From assembly GCF_007923255.1 (NCBI RefSeq), contig NZ_VOHJ01000014.1, positions 1 to 64,000 of the forward strand: DNA of 64,000 nt, written 5' to 3'. The first letter of the stretch is position 1. Each line of letters starts with the position of its first letter. This DNA is from Vulcaniibacterium thermophilum (GTDB taxonomy: Bacteria > Pseudomonadota > Gammaproteobacteria > Xanthomonadales > Xanthomonadaceae). The notes below the pieces were generated by a model. That model saw only the letters and a list, made by a program, of their open reading frames with translations, was not told the DNA's origin and did not search any database. Below, piece after piece: positions 19,701 through 29,665 of this stretch. A program made the position numbers and the translations under genes.

Positions 19701-20279
19701 GGCCACCCACAGGCGCCCGCGCGCATCGAAGGCGAGCGAGATCACGGTGTCGTCGGGCAGGCCCTGCGCGGCGCCGAAGCGCGCGATCCGGCCGCGCGCG
19801 TCGATGCGGTGCACGCCGCCGCCGTAGGTGCCGAACCACACCTCCCCGCCGCGACTGGCGATCGCGAACACGTCGTCGCTGCCCATCGCCGGGTGCGTGC
19901 CGCGCTGGAAATGGGTGAAGCGCCTGCGCGCCGGATCCAGCATCGCCAGGCCCCGGCCCTCGACCGCTACCCACAGCCGGTCGTGCGCGTCCACGTGCAC
20001 CGCCGTCGTGTGCGAGTTGCCGGGCAGCGAGGCGGGATCGTCGGGGTCGTGCCGCCACACCCGCATGCCGACGCCGTCGTAACGCGCCAGCCCGTCGGTG
20101 GTGGCGAACCAGAGGTAGCCCTGGCGGTCCTCGGCGATGCCGTTGACGGTGCTCGAAGGCAATCCCTCGTTGACGCCGATGTGCCGCGGCCGCGGCCGCT
20201 CCGGCACGGCGCCGTGCGCCGCCGCCAGCGCCATCCACGCCGCCAGCGCGGCCATCGCCACGATCCTGCGGATCTCCAT
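16764..20279 (-). CDS. Hybrid sensor histidine kinase with two-component propeller domain
   Basis: A 1171-residue membrane sensor. In order: signal peptide (1-25), about 14 Reg_prop-like repeats (DRQGYLWFATTDGLARYDG type) forming periplasmic propellers, a Y_Y_Y-like domain with LPPGEYVLRARATD, one transmembrane helix (about 755-777), HisKA with the phospho-accepting His near 813 (GHEVRTPMTG), a HATPase (NLLNNAVKF, DTGPGL, GGSGLGLAI) and a C-terminal receiver (about 1046-1165) with Asp near 1096. ATG 20279 is chosen because GGAGAGGGG precedes it; the in-frame ATG at 20372 would spoil the signal peptide. No output regulator is adjacent. The relatives sense carbohydrates, but the ligand here is unknown. 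Confidence 0.92.
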   Translation of the reverse strand: MEIRRIVAMAALAAWMALAAAHGAVPERPRPRHIGVNEGLPSSTVNGIAEDRQGYLWFATTDGLARYDGVGMRVWRHDPDDPASLPGNSHTTAVHVDAHDRLWVAVEGRGLAMLDPARRRFTHFQRGTHPAMGSDDVFAIASRGGEVWFGTYGGGVHRIDARGRIARFGAAQGLPDDTVISLAFDARGRLWVATPGGLARWSGRGFEAVPLPGPQPRPMVLSVSPVGGSLWVGTDIGVFERLADGRWRQPAWSPMFERPNAVVSLVADGAGGLWIGSQREVWRVPPGGTPVPVGGGVPRAVLQLVRQANGAMWFPVSGAGVGYLRPDWKRLAAFPPGFGEAERTRYPALAPARAGGVWLAGLRGDVFRLAPDGGLHRIAADAQEALEGTRPIALLEDGDGRLWLGMNSGLVRIDTDGRVRRWGPEGDDAALPGPTIAVLGAADGTVWTVVNDAGLQQREAATGRVLRTLEPGVASGLPGADFEQARVGPDGMPWLATGAGLLRWDARAGRFRAPAGLPAGRVFAFAFDGPDRLWLHRFAGLARFVRDGDRWRQDAQVGLAQGLPALEGGALAVDPRGRVWLGSQRGLYRWDPVRAQVRRFGLQDGLSSQEVIDRALVLGEDGVLTASLEDGGLVRIDTGFAEPRAVPPRLVWDAIEVRRGGRWLPLPRGAALAPEDRELRVRLRLLAFEDPTQNRYATWLVGDDGGWTPTPNGERVFAGLPPGEYVLRARATDATGTPAREQVLRFRVLPPWWRTGWALGAFALLAVAALVGAALAYRRRVQRRAAWLQSQRERELAHRASLAKTRFLATLGHEVRTPMTGVLGMSELLLGTPLDPQQRRYAESIRRAGEHLLRLVNDALDLARIESGKLELADAPFELRPLVEEVAALMAPLAERKGLAFRSEIAAGAPAALRGDRSRVCQILLNLLNNAVKFTERGEVTLRVEALAAGVRVHVCDTGPGLNEEQKARLFRRFEQAEGARTAARYGGSGLGLAICQELAGAMGGRIEVDSTPGVGTCFRVDLPLPAVEAGSLPAAAGPEPGAGRYAVLLVEDDPTVAEVIAGLLRAQGHAIAHAPHGLAALAEIGVRRFDAALVDLDLPGIDGFELAAQLRAQGFDAPLIAITARADGEVEAQVRAAAFDGFLRKPMTRAMLEAALDAAVRHTAPAPQPA

Positions 20280-20407
20280 GCGCCCCTCTCCCCGTCCTCG
20301 CGCGCGGCACAGGCTGGGCCATCCGCGCGCGCCGGGCAAGCGCCGCGCAACGGACGGTTGCGGCGCGGACACCGGCGGCGCAGGCTGGGCCGCCTAGAAT
20401 CCCCCGC

Positions 20408-21043
20408 ATGGCCCGCATCGTGCCGTTCCGCCTCCGCCCCCCCGCCATGCTGTGCGCGCTGCTGCTCGCCGCGCCCGCCGCCGCGCGCGAGGTCGAGACC
20501 TACGCGATCGACCCCGACCACACGCGGGTGGTGGTCGCCGTCGACCACGCCGGCTTCTCCAGGGCGCTCGGCGCGGTCTCCGGCGCGCGCGGGACGATCG
20601 TGATCGCGACCGAACCGACCGGCATCGACTGGGGCGCCAGCCGCGTCGAGGTCGAGGTGCCGCTCGCCGGCCTCGACTTCGGCGCCGAGGCGATCACCCG
20701 GGCGGTGCTCGGGCGCGGCTTCCTCGACGCCGGGCGTCATCCGCAAGCGCGCTTCGTCGGCACCGGCACCGAGGCGACCGCCGACAACCAGGCGCGCGTG
20801 TGCGGCGAGCTCACGCTGCGCGGCGTCACCCGTCCGCTGTGCCTGGACGTGCGGCTGAACGCGCTCAAGCGTCATCCGCTGCCGCCGTTCCGCCGCACGG
20901 CCGGCTTCTCCGCCACCGCCACGCTCGACCGCACCGAGTACGGCATCGACGCCTGGCCCACGGTGGTCGGGCATACGGTCGAGATGCGCATCGAGGTCGA
21001 GGCCACGCTCGACCGCTCCGCCGCCCGGGAGGACACGCCTTGA
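20408..21043 (+). CDS. YceI family periplasmic protein (first copy)
   Basis: A 211-residue lipocalin-like YceI protein with a signal peptide (MLCALLLAAPAAA). Family motifs include YAIDPDHTRVVVAVDHAGFS, the FLDAGRHPQARFVGT strand and GELTLRGVTRPLCLDV. YceI proteins bind isoprenoid quinones or similar lipids in the periplasm. It starts an operon with a cytochrome b561 and a second YceI; its stop overlaps the next start. TAGAAT at 20395-20400 ends 8 bases before the ATG, suggesting a leaderless mRNA. Confidence 0.92.
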   Translation: MARIVPFRLRPPAMLCALLLAAPAAAREVETYAIDPDHTRVVVAVDHAGFSRALGAVSGARGTIVIATEPTGIDWGASRVEVEVPLAGLDFGAEAITRAVLGRGFLDAGRHPQARFVGTGTEATADNQARVCGELTLRGVTRPLCLDVRLNALKRHPLPPFRRTAGFSATATLDRTEYGIDAWPTVVGHTVEMRIEVEATLDRSAAREDTP

Positions 21044-21606
21044 ACTGGAAGAACGTCGACCGCTGGGGCCCGGTCAGCCAGTCGCTGCACTGGCTGATCG
21101 TGCTGCTGATCCTGGCTCTCGCCGCGATCGGCCTGACGATGGGCGAGCTGCCCAACGGCCCCGGCAAGATCCGCATCTACGCGCTGCACAAGTCGCTCGG
21201 CATCACCGTGCTGGCGCTGGCAGTGGCGCGCATCGCGTGGCGGCTGTATGCCGGCGCGCCGCGGCCGCTGCCGGGTCCGGGCTGGCAGCGCCGGCTCGCA
21301 TCGCTCACCCACCTCGCGCTGTACGCGCTGCTGCTGGTGATGCCGCTCAGCGGCTGGGTGCTGAACTCGGCCGCGGGTTTTCCGCTGCAGTGGTTCGGTC
21401 TGGTGAAGCTGCCGAGCCTCGCCGGCCGCGACGAAGGGCTGCACGAACTGGCCGAGGAGATCCACGAGAACGCGTTCTGGTTGCTGGCGCTGCTGGTCGT
21501 GCTGCATGCCGCGGCCGCGCTCTACCACCACCTGTTCGTGGGCGACGACACGCTGCGGCGCATGCTGCCGCGGGCTCGCCCGCCCCGCCGCCCGGGAGGG
21601 GCGTGA
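21040..21606 (+). CDS. Cytochrome b561 (CybB/YceJ family)
   Basis: A 188-residue four-helix membrane cytochrome that passes electrons between quinol and other acceptors through two hemes. Helices contain the likely ligands in VSQSLHWLIVLL, YALHKSLG, LTHLALYALLLVMPLSGW and VLHAAAALYHHLF. The start is a TTG at 21040: GGGAGGA lies 7 bases before it, it overlaps the yceI stop as TTGA, and no in-frame ATG precedes the first helix. Sandwiched between two yceI genes, it resembles the yceJ-yceI pair of enterobacteria. Confidence 0.88.
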   Translation: MNWKNVDRWGPVSQSLHWLIVLLILALAAIGLTMGELPNGPGKIRIYALHKSLGITVLALAVARIAWRLYAGAPRPLPGPGWQRRLASLTHLALYALLLVMPLSGWVLNSAAGFPLQWFGLVKLPSLAGRDEGLHELAEEIHENAFWLLALLVVLHAAAALYHHLFVGDDTLRRMLPRARPPRRPGGA

Positions 21607-22160
21607 TGCGCGCGCTGCCGACGCTGCTGCTCGCCGGCCTGCTGGCGATCGCCGCGCCCGCGCGGGCGGCGGATTACGTGCAGGCGCCCGGGTCCACGCT
21701 GGCGTTCGCCACGCAGTACCAGGGCGAGACCTTCACCGGCCGCTTCCCCGGCTTCGCGGTGCACCTGCGCTTCGATCCGGCGCATCTGGCGCAGGCGCGG
21801 CTGGAGGTGACGATTCCGCTGGCCGGCGTCGGCACCGACAACGACGAGCGCGACGACACGCTGAAGGGCGCCGACTTCTTCGATATCGCGCGCTTTCCGG
21901 AAGCGCGCTACACCGCCACCCGCTTCCGCAGCCTGGGCGCGGGCCGCTACGTCGCCGAGGGCACGCTGACGCTGCGCGGTATCGAAAAGCCGGTCGCGCT
22001 GACGTTCACCTGGACGCCGGGCGCGCAGCCGGTGCTCGCCGGCAAGGCGACGGTGAAACGGCTGCAGTTCGGCGTCGGCGGCGGCGATTGGGCCGATACC
22101 TCGCTCATCCCGGACGACGTCGCCGTCAGCACGCGCGTCGTGCTGCAGCCGGCCGACTGA
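21606..22160 (+). CDS. YceI family periplasmic protein (second copy)
   Basis: A 184-residue YceI protein with its own signal peptide (LLLAGLLAIAAPARAA). It has the family core: PLAGVGTDNDERDDTLKGAD, FDIARFPEARYTATRFR, GTLTLRGIEKPVALTF and the C-terminal FGVGGGDWADTSLIPDDV. It starts at the TGATG junction with the cytochrome gene, so all three genes form one operon. Sequence divergence from the first YceI suggests different ligands or an old duplication. Confidence 0.93.
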   Translation: MRALPTLLLAGLLAIAAPARAADYVQAPGSTLAFATQYQGETFTGRFPGFAVHLRFDPAHLAQARLEVTIPLAGVGTDNDERDDTLKGADFFDIARFPEARYTATRFRSLGAGRYVAEGTLTLRGIEKPVALTFTWTPGAQPVLAGKATVKRLQFGVGGGDWADTSLIPDDVAVSTRVVLQPAD

Positions 22161-22169
22161 CGGCAGCCG

Positions 22170-22400
22170 CTACGCGCCGGCCAGCGCGCGTACCGCGTCG
22201 GCGTCGAACGGCCAGTCCAGCTCCAGCCCGCGCTGCGCGTCGCGCAGCACGGGGACGCGGATGCCGTAGCGCGCTTCCAGCGTCGCGTCGTCGTCGATGA
22301 ACACGCTGTCGAACTCGGGCAGGCGCGCCTGCGCCAGCACCTCGAGCGCCAGGTCGCAGAGATGGCAATCGTCGCGCTGGAACAGGATGAACCGGCTCAT
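22170..22400 (-). CDS. Glutaredoxin-like thiol protein
   Basis: A 76-residue thioredoxin-fold protein with the redox motif CHLC (Cys 12 and 15) after LFQRDDC and the cis-Pro region RVPVL. It fits the DUF836/glutaredoxin-like group of small oxidoreductases; its partner is unknown. The ATG at 22400 gives a normal family length; longer frames run antisense through sdaA. It converges with the yceI operon. Confidence 0.82.
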   Translation of the reverse strand: MSRFILFQRDDCHLCDLALEVLAQARLPEFDSVFIDDDATLEARYGIRVPVLRDAQRGLELDWPFDADAVRALAGA

Positions 22401-22479
22401 TCGGTGCGCCCGCGTATGGGAGGCCGCGTGGGACGGGCGCCGTAGAATACCTGCCCCTTCCCCGCCCGGGCCTGCGCGC

Positions 22480-23862
<1,383 letters not shown>

Positions 23863-23984
23863 ACGCGCCGGCGGCCCGTCGCGGCGCCGCCGGCATCGAC
23901 TGGCCCGGGTCTTGCAGGCACCCGCACGTCACGTCCCCGCGGCCGCGCCGCGGGCGACGGTTCGGTCTGCGTGAGGGGCGACGG

Positions 23985-26900
23985 GTGCGGATACTTCTTG
24001 GATTGCTCGGCCTGCTGTCCGGCCTGTGGCCGGGGGCGGCGTCCGCCCTGCAGCCGGACAAGGCGTTCCATCACCACCTGCGCCAGGAGTGGTCGATCGA
24101 GGCCGGGCTGCCGCAGATCACGGTGGCGGCGCTCGCGCAGGATCCGACCGGCTATCTGTGGATCGGCACCCAGGCCGGGCTCGCGCGCTTCGACGGCGTG
24201 CGCTTCACGACCTTCACGCCCGAGAACGAGCCCGGCATACCGGGCATCTGGATCCACGCCCTGCACCCGGCCCGCGACGGCCGGCTGTGGGTGGGCACCT
24301 ACAAGGGCGTGGCGGTCTACGACGGGCGGCGGTTTTCCGTCGTCGCCACGCGCGATCCGCGCCGCTGGCCGGCGCTGGACGCGCGCGCGTTCGCCGAGGA
24401 CCGCGACGGCCGGCTGTGGGTGGCCGCCGGCGAGGGCGTGTTCGGCCTGCAGCCGGACGGACGCCTGGCGCCGCTGCCGCAGGCGCCGGTGCCCGCGACC
24501 GCCCTGGTGTGGCGTCCCGACGGCCTGTGGGTGGGCACCCGCGGGCGGGTGCTGCGGCGCTCCCGCGACGGCCGCTGGGACGCCTTCCCGCTGCCGGACG
24601 CGGCCGCCGCGGCCGCGGTCCATCGTCTGCACGCCGCGCAGGGGCGCCTGTGGGCCGCGACCGCGACCGGCCTGTACGCGCTGACGCCGGACGGCCGCTG
24701 GAGCGAGTTCGCGGACGCCGCCGCGCTGCGCGGCGCGCCGGTGGAGCTGCTCTACGCCGACCGCGACGGCAACCTGTGGGCGGGCGGCGATGCGGGCCTT
24801 GCGCGCATCCGCGACGGCCGGCTCGCCGAGTTCGTGCCGGCCCGCAGCCACGGCGGCATCCCCGGCGCGCGCACCGCGCTGGAGGATCGCGAAGGCAACC
24901 TCTGGATCGGCAGCCAGTGGGCCGGCCTGATCCGCGTCACCGATGCCTGGACGCGCCGGCTCAGCGCGGCCGAAGGCCTGCACGAGCCGATCGTGTGGTC
25001 GGTCGCGCCGGATCCCGCGCGCGCGCGCAGTTGGGTGGGCACCAACGACGGCATCGCGCTGTTCGAGGACGGCCGCTTCCGCCTGGTCGCGCGCGGCGAC
25101 GCGCTGCCCCATCCGCACGCCTACAACCTGTTCGCCGAGCGCGACCGCCTGTGGATCGGCACCCGCCGCGGCGCGGCGGTGATCGATCTCGACCAGGACG
25201 GCCGGCCCGGCCCCGTGCGCCGCCTGCCGGAGCTGCGCGCGCTCGACGGCGTGCAGATCCACGGCTTCGTGCGCGACGGCGATGCGCTGTGGATGCCCAC
25301 CAACGAGGGCGTGTTCCGTCTCAAGGACGGCCGCACCGAACGCTACGCGCAGGCCGAGGGCCTCGACGATCCGCGCACCATGTTCCTGCTGCGCACGCGC
25401 GCCGGCCGCATCCTGGTCGGCAGCCGCAGCGGCGTGTTCGAGTGGCGCGACGGCCGCTTCGCGCCGTTCGGCGACGGCCGCCAGCGCGCCAGCGACGTCA
25501 CCTCGCTGCACGAACTGCCCGACGGTCGGCTGGTGGTGGGCACCCTGCTCGAGCACACCTGGCTGACCGACGGCCGGCGCTGGCTGCGCCTCGGCCCGGA
25601 ACAGGGCCTGCCGGCCAACTCGGCGTTCTTCCTCGCCGAGCAGGACGGCCACCTGTGGACCGCCGGCCTGCGCGGCATCGTGCGCGTGCCGCTGGCCGAT
25701 CTCGACGCCTTCGCGCGCGGCCGCATCGGCCGCGTGCGCGGCGAGATGGTGCTCAACGAGCGCGGCGACCCGCGCAGCGGCCAGCAGGGCTACTGCTGCA
25801 ACGGCGCCGGCACCGGCAAGGGCTTCGTGCGCGACGGCGCGCTGTGGCTGCCCAGCCGCGACGGCGTGGTGGTGCTGGACCCGCGCGACATCGTCAAGAA
25901 CGCGGTCGCGCCGCGCAGCGCGATCGAGCGCGTGCAGCACGGCGAGCGCTGGGTGCCCGCGCACGCGCTGGCGGGCGCCGAGCTGCCGGCCGATGCGCGC
26001 GATGTCGGCTTCGAGTTCACCGTTCTGAGCCTGCAGGATCCGCAGAGCGTGGTCCTGCGCTACCGGCTGCGCGGCTACGACCGCACCTGGCGGCAGGCCG
26101 ATCCGTTCGTGCGCGCCACCCGCTACACCAACCTGCCGCCCGGCGATTACGTGTTCGAGGTGACCGGCGCCAACAACGCCGGCGTGCCGGCGCTGGCGGC
26201 GTCGCTGCCGTTCGCGATCCGCCCGCACTTCCACGAGACGCGCGCGTTCTTCGCGCTGCTGGGGCTGGCGCTGCTGGCGCTGGTGTTCGCCGGCTACCGC
26301 TGGCTGCTGCACCGCCATCGCCAGCAGAGCGCGGTGCTGGAGGCGCTGGTGCGGCAGCGCACGCAGGCGCTGGAGGAAGCGCGGCAGCGGCTGGAGGACG
26401 TCAGCCGCACCGATCCGCTCACCGGCCTGCGCAACCGCCGCTACGTCAGCGACCAGATCGCCACCGACCTGGCCTACTACGACCGCCAGCTCGAGCTGGG
26501 CGTGCATCAGGACCAGGTCATCGTGCTGGCGCTGGTGGACATCGACCATTTCAAGTCGATCAACGACCGCTACGGCCACCGCTCCGGCGACATGGTCCTG
26601 CAGCAGTTCGCCGACATCCTCACCCGGCAGGTGCGCAGCGGCGACTACGTGGCGCGCTGGGGCGGCGAGGAGTTCCTGCTGGTGTTCCGCCCGATGGACC
26701 GCGAGCGGCTGCCGATGATCGGCCGCCGCCTGCGCGATGCGGTGGCGCGGCACGCGTTCACGCTGGCCGACGGCACCACGCTGCGCATCACCTGCTCGAT
26801 CGGCTTCGCCGAATACCCGCTGTTCCGCAACGCGCGCATGCAGTTCAACTGGGAATCGCTGGTCGAGCTGGCGGACCTCGCGCTGTACTACGTCAAGAGC

Positions 26901-27074
26901 CGCGGCCGCGACGGCTGGGCCGCGTTCCGGCCGACCGACCGCACCGATCTTGCGACCGTGCTGGCGGAAATGCACCAGGACCTGGACGGCCTGCTCGCCG
27001 ACGGACGGTTGTGCGTGCTCGGCGAGATCGCAGGCCACGCCTTCGGCGCCGAGCAGGCGGCGCAGGTGCGGTGA
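23985..27074 (+). CDS. Membrane diguanylate cyclase with two-component propeller sensor
   Basis: A 1029-residue protein making cyclic di-GMP in response to an unknown periplasmic signal. It has a signal peptide (LLGLLGLLSGLWPGAASA), Reg_prop repeats (TGYLWIGTQAGLARFDG and relatives), a Y_Y_Y domain (LPPGDYVFEVTGANNAG), a transmembrane helix near FFALLGLALLALVFAGYRW, a short coiled coil and a GGDEF domain. The active-site motif is intact, GGEEF at 893-897, and RSGD five residues before it is a complete inhibitory I-site. The GTG at 23985 follows GAGGGG. The sensor architecture parallels the hybrid kinase at 16764-20279. Confidence 0.92.
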   Translation: MRILLGLLGLLSGLWPGAASALQPDKAFHHHLRQEWSIEAGLPQITVAALAQDPTGYLWIGTQAGLARFDGVRFTTFTPENEPGIPGIWIHALHPARDGRLWVGTYKGVAVYDGRRFSVVATRDPRRWPALDARAFAEDRDGRLWVAAGEGVFGLQPDGRLAPLPQAPVPATALVWRPDGLWVGTRGRVLRRSRDGRWDAFPLPDAAAAAAVHRLHAAQGRLWAATATGLYALTPDGRWSEFADAAALRGAPVELLYADRDGNLWAGGDAGLARIRDGRLAEFVPARSHGGIPGARTALEDREGNLWIGSQWAGLIRVTDAWTRRLSAAEGLHEPIVWSVAPDPARARSWVGTNDGIALFEDGRFRLVARGDALPHPHAYNLFAERDRLWIGTRRGAAVIDLDQDGRPGPVRRLPELRALDGVQIHGFVRDGDALWMPTNEGVFRLKDGRTERYAQAEGLDDPRTMFLLRTRAGRILVGSRSGVFEWRDGRFAPFGDGRQRASDVTSLHELPDGRLVVGTLLEHTWLTDGRRWLRLGPEQGLPANSAFFLAEQDGHLWTAGLRGIVRVPLADLDAFARGRIGRVRGEMVLNERGDPRSGQQGYCCNGAGTGKGFVRDGALWLPSRDGVVVLDPRDIVKNAVAPRSAIERVQHGERWVPAHALAGAELPADARDVGFEFTVLSLQDPQSVVLRYRLRGYDRTWRQADPFVRATRYTNLPPGDYVFEVTGANNAGVPALAASLPFAIRPHFHETRAFFALLGLALLALVFAGYRWLLHRHRQQSAVLEALVRQRTQALEEARQRLEDVSRTDPLTGLRNRRYVSDQIATDLAYYDRQLELGVHQDQVIVLALVDIDHFKSINDRYGHRSGDMVLQQFADILTRQVRSGDYVARWGGEEFLLVFRPMDRERLPMIGRRLRDAVARHAFTLADGTTLRITCSIGFAEYPLFRNARMQFNWESLVELADLALYYVKSRGRDGWAAFRPTDRTDLATVLAEMHQDLDGLLADGRLCVLGEIAGHAFGAEQAAQVR

Positions 27075-27162
27075 AGGCGACGTCGACGCACCGCGCCGGC
27101 ATTCGCGCCGCGTTCGGTCTGCCGCGCGCAGACTCGGAGGCCCGATGCGAGCGAGGCGCGAC

Positions 27163-27426
27163 ATGAACGAGTTCGTCGAGCAGAAGCTGCTTCAGCCGGG
27201 CGACGGCGTGCAGGTGCAGAACCAGGGCAACGTCGCGCAGCGCATCCAGCTCGTCACCGAAGCGGGGACGGTGTTCTCCTCGGTATTGCCGCCGGGCGCC
27301 GGCGTGACCGTCATCATCGGCCACGAAGCGCTGGCGATGCAGATCGACACCCCCGATCCCGACTACCCCGGACTGCATCTCGTCCGTCCCGCGGACGACG
27401 ACGAGGACGACGACGCCTTCCACTGA
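27163..27426 (+). CDS. Small protein with acidic C-terminus, unknown function
   Basis: An 87-residue protein I do not recognise. The N-terminal two thirds look beta-rich (VQVQNQGNVAQRIQLV, GAGVTVIIGH) and it ends in an acidic tail (DDDEDDDAFH). An ATG at 27145 with GGAGG in front would add six residues (MRARRD) and is nearly as likely. It follows the diguanylate cyclase by about 90 bases and overlaps the 3' end of hom by 64 bases on the opposite strand. Confidence 0.6.
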   Translation: MNEFVEQKLLQPGDGVQVQNQGNVAQRIQLVTEAGTVFSSVLPPGAGVTVIIGHEALAMQIDTPDPDYPGLHLVRPADDDEDDDAFH

Positions 27427-28487
27427 CCGGCCTCGCACAGGATCGCGCGCACGTCGTCCAGCAACGCGGCCGCGGTGACCTCGGCGCCCGCACCGGGGCC
27501 CTGGATCACCAGCGGCCGCTCGCGGTAGCGGTCGCACCAGATCGCCACGCGATTGTCGGTGCCCGCGCCGCCGGCGAGCGGATCGTCCGCCGGCAACGAG
27601 GCCAGCCCCACCCGCGCGCGGCCCTGCTCCAGCCGCGCCACGAAGCGCAGCCGCTCGCCGTTGCGGTACGCCTCGGCGAAGCGCGCGCGCAGCGGCGCAT
27701 CGAGCGCGTCCAGCGCGCCGTCCACCGCCGCCGCGGGCAGCGCCGCCAGCGCCGGCGACACCAGCGATTCCACGTCCACGTCCGCGCTCTCCAGCTCCAC
27801 GCCGGCGGTGCGCGCCAGGATCAGCAGCTTGCGGCGCACGTCCTCGCCGGACAGGTCGTCGCGCGGGTCCGGCTCGGTGTAGCCGGCCGCGCGCGCCTCG
27901 CGCACGAAACGCGAGAACGGGCGCAGGCCGTCGAAGCGGTCGAACAGCCAGGCCAGCGAGCCCGACAGCACGCCGGCGATGGCGTGGATGCGGTCGCCGC
28001 CCGCACGCAGCGCGCGCAGCGTGCGCAGCAGCGGCAGCCCGGCGCCGACCGTGGCGGCATCGCCGTAGCAGGCGCCGCTTGCCGCGCACGCCGCGCGGAT
28101 CGCACGCCAGCGCGCAAGCTCCGCGCCCTGCCCCAGCTTGCACGCGGTCACCACGTGGATGCCCCGCGCCAGCCAGTGCGCATGGCGCGCGGCGACCGCC
28201 TCGCTCGCGGTGGCGTCGACCACGATCCGCATCCCCGCCTCGCCCAGCGCGTGCTCGGCGGCGGCGAAGCCGTCCTCGAGCGAGCCGAAGCGCTCGCGAC
28301 AACGCGCTTCCGCCGTGCCCGCGTCCTCCGGCGCGAACGCGCCGCGCGAGTTGGCCACGTGCACCAGCCCCTCGCCGTGCAGCGTACGCCAGCGCTGCAG
28401 GAACGCACGTCCGACGGTGCCCACGCCGAGCACGGCGATGCGCGCTTGCACCTGCGCGCGCGGTGCGATCCGGGCCGGCGCGTTCAT
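27363..28487 (-). CDS. hom: Homoserine dehydrogenase
   Basis: A 374-residue NAD(P)-dependent enzyme converting aspartate semialdehyde to homoserine. It has a Rossmann start (IAVLGVGTVGRAFLQRW), VTACKLGQGAELARW, the catalytic region GVLSGSLAWLFDRFDG, YTEPDPRDDLSGEDVRRKL and the substrate-region Lys. It lacks the C-terminal ACT domain of feedback-regulated enzymes. Its ATG overlaps the metB stop (ATGA), making it the last gene of metX-metB-hom. The C-terminal tail (KASSSSSSSAGRTRCSPG) is antisense to the acidic tail of the converging gene. Confidence 0.92.
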   Translation of the reverse strand: MNAPARIAPRAQVQARIAVLGVGTVGRAFLQRWRTLHGEGLVHVANSRGAFAPEDAGTAEARCRERFGSLEDGFAAAEHALGEAGMRIVVDATASEAVAARHAHWLARGIHVVTACKLGQGAELARWRAIRAACAASGACYGDAATVGAGLPLLRTLRALRAGGDRIHAIAGVLSGSLAWLFDRFDGLRPFSRFVREARAAGYTEPDPRDDLSGEDVRRKLLILARTAGVELESADVDVESLVSPALAALPAAAVDGALDALDAPLRARFAEAYRNGERLRFVARLEQGRARVGLASLPADDPLAGGAGTDNRVAIWCDRYRERPLVIQGPGAGAEVTAAALLDDVRAILCEAGQWKASSSSSSSAGRTRCSPG

Positions 28488-29665
28488 GGCGCCGCCCGCG
28501 CGCGGTCCTGTGCGGCGAGCGCGCGCTCGAGCCCCGCCGCCACGTCCGCGCACAGATCCTCGGCCGCCTCGATGCCCACCGACAGCCGCAGCAGACCGTC
28601 GCCGATGCCGGCCGCCGCGCGCGCCTCGGCGCTCATCGCCGCGTGCGTCATCGTCGCCGGATGCGCGATCAGGCTCTCCACGCCGCCCAGCGACTCGGCC
28701 AGGGTGAACCACCGCAGGCCGTCGAGGAACGCGCGCACCGCGCGCTCGCCGCCGTGCAGTTCCACGCTCAGCATCGCGCCGAAGCCGCGCTGCTGGCGCG
28801 CCGCCAGCGCATGGCCGGGATGGCGCGGCAGCCCCGGCCAGTGCAGCGCGCGCACCGCCGGATGGCCGTCGAGCAGCGCCACCAGCGCCTGCGCGTTGTG
28901 CTGGTGCACGCGCAGGCGCGCATCCAGCGTGCGCAGGCCGCGCAGGGTGAGGAAGCTGTCGAACGGCGCGCCGGTCAGCCCGAGCGCGTTGGCCCACCAC
29001 GTCAGCTGCGCGTGCAGCTCCGGATCGCGCGCGATCACCGCGCCGCCGACCACGTCGCTGTGGCCGTTGATGTACTTGGTGGTCGAGTGCACCACGAGAT
29101 CGGCGCCGAACTCGAGCGGCCGCTGCAACGCGGGCGAGAGGAAGGTGTTGTCCACCGCCACCCGCGCGCCGGCCGCGTGCGCCGCCTCGGTGACGAAGCG
29201 CAGGTCGGTGATGCGCAGCAGCGGGTTGGAGGGCGTTTCGATCCACACCAGCGCCGGCGCGCGCGCCAGCGCCGCGGCCAGCGCGCGCGGATCGGTGAGG
29301 TCGCAGGTGACCAGCTCGAACGCGCCCTTCGCGGCCAGCGCGTTGAACAGCCGCCAGCTCCCGCCGTAGGCATCGTGCGGCACCACCAGCCGCTCGCCGG
29401 GCGCGAGCAGCGCGTGCAGCACCAGCGCCACCGCCGCCATGCCGGTGGCGGTGACCACGCCGCCCGCGCCGCCCTCCAGATCGGCCAGCGCCTCGCCCAG
29501 CAGATCGCGGGTGGGATTGCCGCTGCGCGTGTAGTCGTAGGCGCGCTTCTCGCCGAAGCCGGCGAAGCTGAAGTTGGACGACAGCACGATCGGCGGCGTC
29601 ACCGCGCCGAAGGCGGCATCCCGGTCGATGCCGGCGCGCACCGCGCGCGTGCACGGCGCGCTCAT
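28484..29665 (-). CDS. metB: Cystathionine gamma-synthase / O-succinylhomoserine (thiol)-lyase
   Basis: A 393-residue PLP enzyme of the Cys/Met metabolism family that joins an activated homoserine with cysteine or sulfide. PLP lysine is K197 in STTKYINGHSD; YDYTRSGNPTRDLLGE, VDNTFLSPALQRP and SLGGVESLIAHPATMTH are also present. Whether it acts as cystathionine synthase or direct sulfhydrylase cannot be read from sequence alone. It overlaps metX and hom by 4 bases each. Confidence 0.92.
   Translation of the reverse strand: MSAPCTRAVRAGIDRDAAFGAVTPPIVLSSNFSFAGFGEKRAYDYTRSGNPTRDLLGEALADLEGGAGGVVTATGMAAVALVLHALLAPGERLVVPHDAYGGSWRLFNALAAKGAFELVTCDLTDPRALAAALARAPALVWIETPSNPLLRITDLRFVTEAAHAAGARVAVDNTFLSPALQRPLEFGADLVVHSTTKYINGHSDVVGGAVIARDPELHAQLTWWANALGLTGAPFDSFLTLRGLRTLDARLRVHQHNAQALVALLDGHPAVRALHWPGLPRHPGHALAARQQRGFGAMLSVELHGGERAVRAFLDGLRWFTLAESLGGVESLIAHPATMTHAAMSAEARAAAGIGDGLLRLSVGIEAAEDLCADVAAGLERALAAQDRARAAP

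Noticed and set aside
16773-20603. Open frame of 1276 codons on the plus strand
   Set aside because: It is antisense to the hybrid histidine kinase across its whole length, has no recognisable domain, and reflects high-GC third positions on the other strand.
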